Source: GCA-003244245 sp036378735
GTDB taxonomy: Bacteria > Actinomycetota > Actinomycetes > Mycobacteriales > Pseudonocardiaceae
DNA: 22,387 nt
Direction of reading: 5' to 3'
Assembly: GCA_036378735.1 (NCBI GenBank)
Contig: DASUVX010000083.1
Span: 1-22,387 of the forward strand
Shown: positions 15,090 to 21,150 of the stretch, one piece after another
Position numbering within the stretch: position 1 is the first letter of the stretch
Layout of the letters: the number at the start of each line of letters is the position of its first letter
Notes under the pieces: generated by a model
Seen by the model: only the letters and a program-made list of their open reading frames with translations
What the model was told of the DNA's origin: nothing
Databases searched by the model: none
Program-made: the position numbers and the translations under genes

Positions 15090-15452
15090 TCATCGCGCGA
15101 GCAGCGCACCAATCGCCTCCGCAGACAGCTCAGACTTGGACACAAACCCAACCGCCGGACATGCCTCGATCAGGTCGGCGAACTCCTCCTTCGCGTAGGC
15201 CGAGATGAGGATCACGCTCCTCGCGTCGATGCCGCCGTCATCCACCAGCTTGCGGGCCACAGCGAAGCCGCTCTCGCCGTTGAGATCGATGTCGACGAGC
15301 GTCACGTCCGGACGCAGGTCACCGGCACACGCCAGCGCCTCCTCGCCCGTGGAGGCCACCGCGACGACATGCACGCCCTCCCGCTCAAGCAGCACGCGGG
15401 CCGCCTCGCGAAAATCCGCGCTATCGTCGACGATCAAGCAGCGTAGTGCCAC
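15090..15452 (-). CDS. receiver-only response regulator
   Basis: With start GTG 15452 the product is 120 aa, exactly one CheY-like receiver domain. It has the acidic pair D9-D10 (LIVDDS), phospho-acceptor D54 (TLVDID), S84 (ILISAY) and K106 (FVSKSE). No DNA-binding or enzymatic output domain follows, so it must act through protein contacts or as a phosphate relay or sink. A frame extension to an ATG at 15485 exists, but a TATGCT box 6 bases before the GTG indicates a leaderless start at 15452. It is the first gene of the operon with the FIST sensor and the tetra-GAF kinase, and its likely phosphodonor is that kinase. Confidence 0.9.
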   Translation of the reverse strand: MALRCLIVDDSADFREAARVLLEREGVHVVAVASTGEEALACAGDLRPDVTLVDIDLNGESGFAVARKLVDDGGIDARSVILISAYAKEEFADLIEACPAVGFVSKSELSAEAIGALLAR

Positions 15453-15458
15453 CTGCGC

Positions 15459-15487
15459 AGCATACGAGCGCGACCGGCGGGGCACGC
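15459..15487 (-). promoter_or_regulatory. leaderless promoter of the receiver/FIST/kinase operon
   Basis: On the minus strand TATGCT (15464-15459) is followed by GCGCAG and then the GTG start. About 18-19 bases upstream is TTGCGT/TGCGTG, a plausible -35 box. This would drive the whole three-gene unit down to 10752. Confidence 0.55.
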
Positions 15488-15626
15488 AATGCAGCTAGCG
15501 CCAATTCGCGATGCGCTAGCCATTCCCTGCCCCCGAACCGGAAATTTGCAGTCTCCTGGAATCGCGGTTCCCACTCACGTACGGACGAGCAGCGGCTGCG
15601 CTGGCATCGCGGCGGGGTGTGGTAAC

Positions 15627-15652
15627 GGTTTCCCTACAAGATAAAGGGGTGT
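15627..15652 (+). promoter_or_regulatory. candidate stress-sigma (SigB/SigF-type) promoter
   Basis: GGTTT (15627-15631), a 15-base spacer, then GGGTGT (15647-15652), close to the GTTT-N(14-16)-GGGTAT consensus of actinobacterial SigF/SigB-type promoters. It faces the small ORF and DUF7455-type gene. One base differs from the -10 consensus, so this is tentative. Confidence 0.35.
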
Positions 15653-15743
15653 TCACCACCATAGCTTCTGGGGGATACCAGGATGGGCCGGCTGGTGGCG
15701 GCGGCGCATCCTACAGCAGTTCGAACACGCCAAAGGACATCAG

Positions 15744-15815
15744 ATGAACGCCACCACCGCCGCCCCACTGAACCACCTGACCGGCTCCGGCCGTGCGCTC
15801 CTCGAGGCAGCGTGA
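15744..15815 (+). CDS. possible 23-aa small ORF
   Basis: ATG at 15744 is preceded by AAAGGA at about 5 bases and runs for 23 codons (starts MNATTAAPLNHL, ends LLEAA). It ends 4 bases before the start of the DUF7455-type gene, so it could be a leader peptide or coupled ORF. The product resembles nothing I know. The ribosome site and spacing are the only support. Confidence 0.3.
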   Translation: MNATTAAPLNHLTGSGRALLEAA

Positions 15816-15819
15816 CCAA

Positions 15820-16010
15820 ATGATCATGGCCGGGACAACGACCGTGCAGCCCGTGCTCGTCGGCCACAAGGGCTGTGACCGCTGCAGCCCACGAGCGAAG
15901 GTTCGGGCGCTGCTGCGCAACGGTGGCGAGCTGCTGTTCTGCGGCACCACGCCCAAGAGCATGGCCCCCGACTCCACGACATCGGGGCCATGCTGAGTCC
16001 TGCTCTGTGA
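15820..16010 (+). pseudogene. DUF7455-type zinc-ribbon gene with a one-base frameshift
   Basis: The first frame reads MIMAGTTTVQPVLVGHKGCD, then RCSPRAKVRALLRNGGELLF and C-G. The family pattern, as I recall it, is CDRC..A..R..L..GGELLFCxHHxxEH. From 15945 the next frame supplies HHAQEHGPRLHDIGAMLSPA and ends at TGA 16008. So one base is missing between the GG at 15943-15944 and the CAC at 15945. Without the shift the ribbon lacks its two histidines and the reading ends at the TGA at 15994-15996. It is either a young pseudogene or a sequencing error. These short proteins have no established function. Confidence 0.75.
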
Positions 16011-16071
16011 CCAGCCAGGCCAGACCAAACACCAATTGTCGGATGCCCTTCGACCGGCGAGGTGATGAGCT

Positions 16072-16833
16072 TTGAACCCGACGGTGCTACTCACTGCATT
16101 TCTGGCTTCGGCAATCGAAGTCATTGAAATGGTTGCGATCGTGGTGGCAGTAGGGGTGGCGCGCTCCTGGCGAGCGTCGCTGGTGGGCGCAGGCGCGGGT
16201 GTGCTCGTGCTCGCAGCGCTGGTTGCCGGGCTGGGCACGGCGCTGCGCGGCGTACCGCTGGCCCCGGTGCGACTGGTCGTCGGCGCGTTGCTGCTGGTAT
16301 TCGGGTTGCAGTGGCTGCGCAAGGGCGTGCTACGAGTTGCCCGCGACGGGTGGGACGTGGGCCATCGCCTCCCAGACGTCGACGTTGCCGACCTGGTCGA
16401 ACGCCGATTCGACTGGACCGGGTTTGTGCTGTCGTTCAAGGGCGTATCGCTAGAAGGCCTTGAGGTAGCGGTGATCGTCGTGGCGTTCGGGGCGGCAGCC
16501 GGCGCGCTCGGCTCGGCCGTAGTGGGCGCCGCCGCCGCGATCATCGCCGTGGCCGCCATCGGCGCGCTAACCTACCGGTTGGTGGCCCGAATCCCACGGC
16601 GGGCACTCCAGCTGTTCGTCGGGGCCATGTTGACTACTTTCGGCACGTTCTGGGCCGCGGAAGGCCTCGGCGTGGCCTGGCCTGGCGATCAATTGGCGCT
16701 GCTCGCCCTCGGGGTGGTCTACGTCTTGGCAGCGCTGGGACTGATGCGTTGGGTCCGCCATCGGCAGCGCGAAACCATACAACTGGCGGAGCGATCAACC
16801 TCCGCGCCATCTCCCTCGGGGAGGCATCGATGA
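16072..16833 (+). CDS. COG4280-type membrane protein with internal duplication and paired ExxE motifs
   Basis: A 253-aa integral membrane protein with about 6-7 hydrophobic helices, matching my recollection of the uncharacterised COG4280 group. It has two homologous halves. SAIEVIEMVAIVVAVG (13-28) corresponds to SLEGLEVAVIVVAFG (126-140), and VRLVVGALLLVFGLQWLRKG corresponds to ALQLFVGAMLTTFGTFWAAE. Each half carries E-x-x-E inside a helix (E16/E19, E128/E131), reminiscent of the REGLE motif of FTR1 iron permeases without the arginine. The start is TTG at 16072, with GAGG 9 bases upstream. Its stop overlaps the next gene as ATGA. Transport of a cation is a guess; no function is established. 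Confidence 0.8.
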   Translation: MNPTVLLTAFLASAIEVIEMVAIVVAVGVARSWRASLVGAGAGVLVLAALVAGLGTALRGVPLAPVRLVVGALLLVFGLQWLRKGVLRVARDGWDVGHRLPDVDVADLVERRFDWTGFVLSFKGVSLEGLEVAVIVVAFGAAAGALGSAVVGAAAAIIAVAAIGALTYRLVARIPRRALQLFVGAMLTTFGTFWAAEGLGVAWPGDQLALLALGVVYVLAALGLMRWVRHRQRETIQLAERSTSAPSPSGRHR

Positions 16834-17102
16834 GCAAGGTCGTGCGCGGCGTCCGCACGTTCGTCATGTTCTGGGTGGACTTCGTCATCGGCGACGACTG
16901 GACCGTGGCCGCTACGGTCGCGCTCGCCCTCCTCGGCACCTGGGGTCTGACACACGCCGGGATCGTCGCCTGGTGGCTGCTCCCCCTCTGCGTACTAGCC
17001 GTCACCACGGTCAGCATTGCCCGCGCGGTTGAACGCGAACATCGGCACGACCGATCCGCTCATGATCCCCACCACCCTGCGGGCGCGGTGGGCACGAAGT
17101 AA
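16830..17102 (+). CDS. small two-helix membrane protein with a His-rich tail (90 aa)
   Basis: Starts at ATG 16830, overlapping the TGA of the COG4280-type gene (ATGA), with a strong GGGGAGG site 5 bases upstream inside that gene. The product has a basic amphipathic N-terminus (MSKVVRGVRTFVMFWVDFVI), two hydrophobic helices (about 25-43 and 45-66) and a polar tail rich in histidine (EREHRHDRSAHDPHHPAG). The coupling says it is made together with the COG4280-type protein and is probably a partner. The His/Asp tail could bind metal ions. I do not recognise a named family. Confidence 0.72.
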   Translation: MSKVVRGVRTFVMFWVDFVIGDDWTVAATVALALLGTWGLTHAGIVAWWLLPLCVLAVTTVSIARAVEREHRHDRSAHDPHHPAGAVGTK

Positions 17103-17159
17103 TTTTGCAGCTGGCAGGTAAGAGAAGAGTCCAGCCGGCCGGGAACGCAGATAGGCGTT

Positions 17160-17179
17160 GGCCCTGACGACATAGGGCC
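17160..17179. promoter_or_regulatory. inverted repeat upstream of the aquaporin gene
   Basis: GGCCCT, 8 bases, AGGGCC: a perfect 6-bp dyad ending 23 bases before the aquaporin ATG. It could be an operator or a hairpin in the leader. No good ribosome site is seen directly before the ATG at 17203. Confidence 0.35.
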
Positions 17180-17202
17180 GCTGCGAGACGACTCTCGACG
17201 TC

Positions 17203-17901
17203 ATGGACGTCATCACTGATACAGCCCCAGAAGTCGTCCCCGAAGTCACAGAGGTGGTTGGTCCTACCGCGGGCCGGAAGTACGCCACTGAGCTCATCGG
17301 GACGTTCCTTTTCCTGTTCGCCATCGCCGCCAGCGTGCTGAGCACCAGCTCGTTTGCCCCGCTGGCCATCGGCGCAGCCCTGATGGTCATGGTTTACGCC
17401 GGTGGACACGTTTCCGGTGGCCACTACAATCCCGCGGTAACCCTTGCCGCACTGGTCCGCGGCCGGATCGGACCCGCAGACGCCGTCGCGTACTGGGTTT
17501 CCCAGATCGTGGGTGGCGTGCTCGGTATGGCGCTGGCCCGCTGGGTGGTCCACCCCGCGCAGGTCAGCACCTTGGCCTTGTCCGGCCATCTGCTGGGTGC
17601 CGCCTTCGTGGCCGAACTGGTGTTCACCTTCGCGCTGTGCTACGTGGTGCTCAACGTGGCCACCAGCAAGGATCACCCGAACAACTCGTTTTACGGTCTG
17701 GCCATCGGCTTCACCATCCTGGTCGGCGCGATTGCCGTCGGCGCGATCTCCGGTGGCGTGTTCAACCCGGCTGTCGCCATCAGCGGCGCCGCGATCGGCC
17801 TGTTCGCCTGGCCCACGCTGTGGATTTACATCGTTGCCCAGCTAGTCGCTGGTATCGCAGCCGGACTCGCCTTTCTCGCCCTCAACCCCGACGACAAATG
17901 A
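17203..17901 (+). CDS. aquaporin-family (MIP) channel with atypical selectivity filter
   Basis: A 232-aa channel of normal MIP length with six membrane helices and two half-helices bearing NPA at 76-78 (GGHYNPAVT) and 188-190 (GGVFNPAVA). In water and glycerol channels the second NPA is followed by Arg, the key residue of the ar/R filter; here it is V191. The helix-5 position that is His in AqpZ aligns with G175/A176. The pore should thus be wider or less polar than in AqpZ, so the solute is uncertain. The N-terminus has about 25 extra acidic residues before the first helix. The gene stands alone, with a dyad upstream and a GC-rich hairpin after the stop. Confidence 0.88.
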   Translation: MDVITDTAPEVVPEVTEVVGPTAGRKYATELIGTFLFLFAIAASVLSTSSFAPLAIGAALMVMVYAGGHVSGGHYNPAVTLAALVRGRIGPADAVAYWVSQIVGGVLGMALARWVVHPAQVSTLALSGHLLGAAFVAELVFTFALCYVVLNVATSKDHPNNSFYGLAIGFTILVGAIAVGAISGGVFNPAVAISGAAIGLFAWPTLWIYIVAQLVAGIAAGLAFLALNPDDK

Positions 17902-17913
17902 TCCGGATCCGCC

Positions 17914-17944
17914 GGGGGCGTTGGCGATCGGGCCGGACGCCCCC
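17914..17944 (+). terminator. GC hairpin after the aquaporin gene
   Basis: GGGGGCG (17914-17920) pairs with CGCCCCC (17938-17944) across a 17-base loop, 12 bases past the aquaporin stop. Only TT follows, so termination may be partial. Confidence 0.45.
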
Positions 17945-17994
17945 TTACGCGGAGCGGCGGGGACCTCCAGCTGAGCATTTTCCGCGGAAACAAC

Positions 17995-18660
17995 ATGCTG
18001 GCCGGTGCGATAGCCGCCGCGGCGCTGATCCTCGGCGATGCTCTATTGGTGTCACGGCCACGAGTCAACCGTCAGCCTCGGCGCGGCCGGCAAACACGCC
18101 AAGCCTGCAACAGGGTTACATCAGTGTGGTGCAGAAGGTGCTGCCCTCGGTCGTGCAGATCACCACCGGCCGGCACCTACCTACCTGACGACCTTGGTGC
18201 GATGCTGCCTGAGGCCATCCAGACAAGTGCCTTGATCAACCCGGGGAACAGCGGTGGCGCGCTGGTCGACCTGGCCGGCGAGGTCATCGGGGTACCGACG
18301 CTGGCCGCAATGAAGCCGGCGGGAGATGCCAGGGGCAGTGCTCCCGCGCCGGGCATCGGTTTCGCGATTCCCAGCAACGTTGTCACCAACATCGCCAGGC
18401 AGCTCGTAGCGCATGACGGTCACGTGGTCAATACTCATCACGCTGAACTCGACGTCCGCCTGGTCACCGTGGTGGGCGCGACCGGTCAGCCGGACGGCAT
18501 CGGCGTCGTCAGCGTGGTGCCTGGTGGACCGGTCGCGGCGGCCGGAGTACAACCCGGCGAGGTGATCACCGCGGTCAACCACACTCCAGTGCACAGTGCT
18601 CCCGAGCTGGCCCAGGTACTGGCCAACCTCGATCCGGGCCAGACCGTCCTCGGAAGCTAG
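17995..18660 (+). pseudogene. HtrA/DegP-type serine protease gene, broken and internally deleted
   Basis: Pieces of a PDZ-containing trypsin-like protease lie in alternating frames. A membrane helix (MLAGAIAAAALILG) is in one frame. The usual start of the protease domain (LQQGYISVVQKVLPSVVQIT, about 18105-18165) is in the next frame. From about 18200 the first frame resumes with AIQTSALINPGNSGGALVDL, which carries the catalytic serine, then GIGFAIPSN, and a PDZ domain (VVSVVPGGPVAAAGVQPGEV). Roughly 100 residues between QITT and AIQTSA that would hold the catalytic His and Asp are missing. The end is also cut short after DPGQTV. The open frame of 221 codons exists but its first third is not protein-like. 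No protease activity is expected; a truncated PDZ product is conceivable. Confidence 0.8.
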
Positions 18661-18700
18661 CCCCGGCCGACCGCATCCAGAACGCGGTCGAGGAGCTGTG

Positions 18701-19585
18701 TCATGGGTTCAGGCTCATGAGGACTTTGTAGAGTGCCGCAAGGTCGCGGTGTCCGTAGCCCAATTCGGCTGCCCTGGCAAGCATGTCGTCGGCGACACCG
18801 GCCGAGGGCAGGGGAACCCTACGTTCCCGCCCGGCCGCCAAAGCCAGACGGATGTCCTTGTGCATCAAGGACACGTCGAACCATGCTTCGTCCGGCAGGT
18901 TCAACACGAGTGGCACGCGAGCCCTGAGCATCGGCGAGCCGATCGAGCTGTGGACCATCACCTTGGCGGCCAGCCGGGGGTCGATCCCGTCGCGCTGCGC
19001 AAGCAGCAGCCCCTCGCTGAACGCGAGCATCTGCACGGCGAGGCTGATATTGATGGCGAGTTTGAGCACCAGCCCCTGCCCGTTGTCGCCGATGCGTGTC
19101 GGCGTTCCCAGCTCACGCAGGACTGGTTCCACCCGCGAGTAGGCCTGCTCGTCCCCACCCACCATGATCGTGAGCGTGCCCGCCTGCACCTGGGGAACGC
19201 TCCCGGACACCGGTGCGTCGAGCATGGCCGCGCCACACCCGCGCACCCGCCGAGCGAGTTCCCGGCTGGCGCGTGGGCTGACCGTGCTGAGGTCCACCCA
19301 GATCTTCCCGGGTGCCAGACCGGCGAGGATACCGCCGGGCCCGGACGCAACGGCGTCAAGCACTCCGTCGTCGGGCAGCGAGGTGAAGATGATGTCGGCC
19401 GGCTCTGCGACCTCGCGGGGACTGCCGCACCAGCGCAGGCCCTCATCCACGAGAGGCTGCGCGTGCTCACGGGTTTGATCTTCACCGTAAACCGGATATC
19501 CCGCGGCGAGGAACCGGGCTGCCATGTTCGCTCCCATGTGCCCCAGCCCGACGAAGCCCAGTGTCGTAGTCGTTGTTGCGGTCAT
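18701..19585 (-). CDS. NAD(P)-dependent beta-hydroxyacid dehydrogenase (3-hydroxyisobutyrate dehydrogenase family)
   Basis: A 294-aa soluble oxidoreductase of normal family length. The N-terminal Rossmann fold has GFVGLGHMGANMA (10-22). The substrate motif DAPVSGSVPQVQAGTLTIMV lies at 123-142. The catalytic lysine is K175 in GQGLVLKLAINI, with N179. The acid at the end of the second strand (GEDQTR, about 34-39) suggests a preference for NAD over NADP. The family oxidises 3-hydroxyisobutyrate, tartronate semialdehyde or similar acids and includes imine reductases; the substrate cannot be chosen here. The ATG at 19585 follows a G-rich site (GAGGGCGGGG). It stands alone, convergent with the broken protease gene. 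Confidence 0.9.
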   Translation of the reverse strand: MTATTTTTLGFVGLGHMGANMAARFLAAGYPVYGEDQTREHAQPLVDEGLRWCGSPREVAEPADIIFTSLPDDGVLDAVASGPGGILAGLAPGKIWVDLSTVSPRASRELARRVRGCGAAMLDAPVSGSVPQVQAGTLTIMVGGDEQAYSRVEPVLRELGTPTRIGDNGQGLVLKLAINISLAVQMLAFSEGLLLAQRDGIDPRLAAKVMVHSSIGSPMLRARVPLVLNLPDEAWFDVSLMHKDIRLALAAGRERRVPLPSAGVADDMLARAAELGYGHRDLAALYKVLMSLNP

Positions 19586-19731
19586 CGTTGCAGCCCCGCC
19601 CTCAATCGAACTCTGTCCCGCGGCAATTATCGGTCGGAACGGCTTCGGTGGTCATCACTGCCAGCCGCCGTATCCTCTTCCGGCTAGCCCCCGTTCGACC
19701 CGGGACACGGCCACTAGCGCGGTATTGCTGA

Positions 19732-21123
19732 TCACTCGACAATCTGGACGACCGCCATCATGCCCCCGTCCTCATGATTGAGGATGTGGCAGTGAAAAAC
19801 GGTCTTACCGGGGTAGTTGGTGAACTCGATCCGGATGACGATCTGTCCCTTGGCGGGGACGTTCGCGACATCTTGCAGGCTGTAGGCGTCGTGCGGCCGG
19901 CCGTTGGTGCTTATCAACTGGAAGTGGTCGGTGTGGACATGAAATGAGTGTTCTTCATTGCTGTCGTTGCGGACAGTCCATTCCTCGACGGCGCCCAGCC
20001 TGGATTGGATGTCGACCCGGTTTGGATCGAACTGTTTGCCGTTGATGTAGAACTCATTTCCTGCCGCGTTTTCCGACAATACGATGGTTCGCCGCGCGGC
20101 GATCATGGCCTTGCCGAGATCCTCTGCGGGCGCGAACGTGGTGGGCAGCGCGGCCGGACGCACGGGCGACCCTTCGGATTTCAGGGTCGCGAGGGGTGCT
20201 TGGGGGAACTGGTTACCCGCGGGCCCGGTGTTGTACGGCAGGGTCTCCAGGACGGTGCTGCCGGGCGGGCCGCCCTGCACCAGCACGTCGAACCTGGTAC
20301 CTGCGGCGAGCAGCAGCGAGTCAGCTGCCCAGATCCGGTCCGCGGGAAAGCCGTCGTGGCCGATCACCTGAAATCTTTGTCCCCGGAGGCGGACGTTGTA
20401 GTAGATGTTGGCGCTGATGTTGGCGAGCCGCCACAACTGAGTCTCGCCGGGCCGGATGTGAATAGTGGGGTTTATCTGACCGTTGACGGTGCGGTTGGTG
20501 GTCGCGCCGATGTGAAGATCAGCGGTCTTCACCGCATCGCCATCTACCTGGAAATCCTTCAGCGCGATGACATGCTCGGTGATGTGGCGCAACTCCGGCG
20601 GCAAATACTGCGTCAGCCCGTCGACGATGAGGATGCCCGACAGCCCCCCGCCGACCTGAGGGGCGGTGAGTGGGTGCCCATGGGGGTGGTACCAGTACGT
20701 GCCCGGTTTGAGGGTGGTCGGGAATTGGTAGGAATAGTTGAAAGTCTGGCCGGGGTGCACGTGAATGAAGACGTTGTCGGAGTTACCGCCTGGTGATACG
20801 TGTAGCCCGTGGGTGTGGAGGTTGGTATCTGTTCCCAACCGGTTTTCCAGCGCCAACTCCACCCGGTCACCGGGGTGGATCCGTAGCGTGGGTGGCATGT
20901 AGTGACCGTTGTAGGTCAGGGCCGACAGCATGCGGCCGGCCAGGTTCACCTGCCTTCGCTCGACGACGAGCCGGACGTTCAAGACCCCGTTATGGCTGAC
21001 CAGCTCCGGTGGGTCCGTCAGGGTGGACGCCTCGGTGGTCTGCGACCCTCCACCGCAGGCCAGCACGGTCGTGATCAGGCAGATCACCAGCGTCACCACC
21101 CGGCAGTATCGGGATAGCCGCAT
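19732..21123 (-). CDS. multicopper oxidase, predicted lipoprotein
   Basis: A 463-aa exported oxidase with lipobox V-L-A-C23, so it should be anchored to the outer face of the membrane. All four copper-binding boxes are present: HTHGLH (103-108), WYHPHGH (144-150), HSFHVH (392-397) and HCHILNHEDGGMM (444-456), with C445 as type-1 ligand and M455 as axial ligand. Such enzymes couple four one-electron oxidations (phenols, Cu(I), Fe(II) or Mn(II)) to reduction of O2; the substrate is not evident. There is no Met-rich CueO-like insert. The ATG at 21123 has a strong GGGGGAGGA site directly upstream. It follows a GAF histidine kinase by 27 bases on the same strand and is probably cotranscribed with it. 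Confidence 0.93.
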   Translation of the reverse strand: MRLSRYCRVVTLVICLITTVLACGGGSQTTEASTLTDPPELVSHNGVLNVRLVVERRQVNLAGRMLSALTYNGHYMPPTLRIHPGDRVELALENRLGTDTNLHTHGLHVSPGGNSDNVFIHVHPGQTFNYSYQFPTTLKPGTYWYHPHGHPLTAPQVGGGLSGILIVDGLTQYLPPELRHITEHVIALKDFQVDGDAVKTADLHIGATTNRTVNGQINPTIHIRPGETQLWRLANISANIYYNVRLRGQRFQVIGHDGFPADRIWAADSLLLAAGTRFDVLVQGGPPGSTVLETLPYNTGPAGNQFPQAPLATLKSEGSPVRPAALPTTFAPAEDLGKAMIAARRTIVLSENAAGNEFYINGKQFDPNRVDIQSRLGAVEEWTVRNDSNEEHSFHVHTDHFQLISTNGRPHDAYSLQDVANVPAKGQIVIRIEFTNYPGKTVFHCHILNHEDGGMMAVVQIVE

Positions 21124-21150
21124 TCCTCCCCCTTCGCCGCTTGGTACCAG

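Noticed and set aside
15711..16559. 282-codon open frame on the minus strand, Ala/Thr/Ser-rich
   Set aside because: It crosses the DUF7455-type gene and the COG4280-type membrane gene in antisense; its composition is a shadow of their codon bias.
18669..18689. GACCGC-9-GCGGTC dyad between the protease remnant and the dehydrogenase
   Set aside because: The stem is only 6 bp with a 9-base loop and no T-run; too weak to call a terminator.
18596..19687. 363-codon open frame on the plus strand
   Set aside because: It is antisense to the beta-hydroxyacid dehydrogenase, which has a complete set of family motifs.
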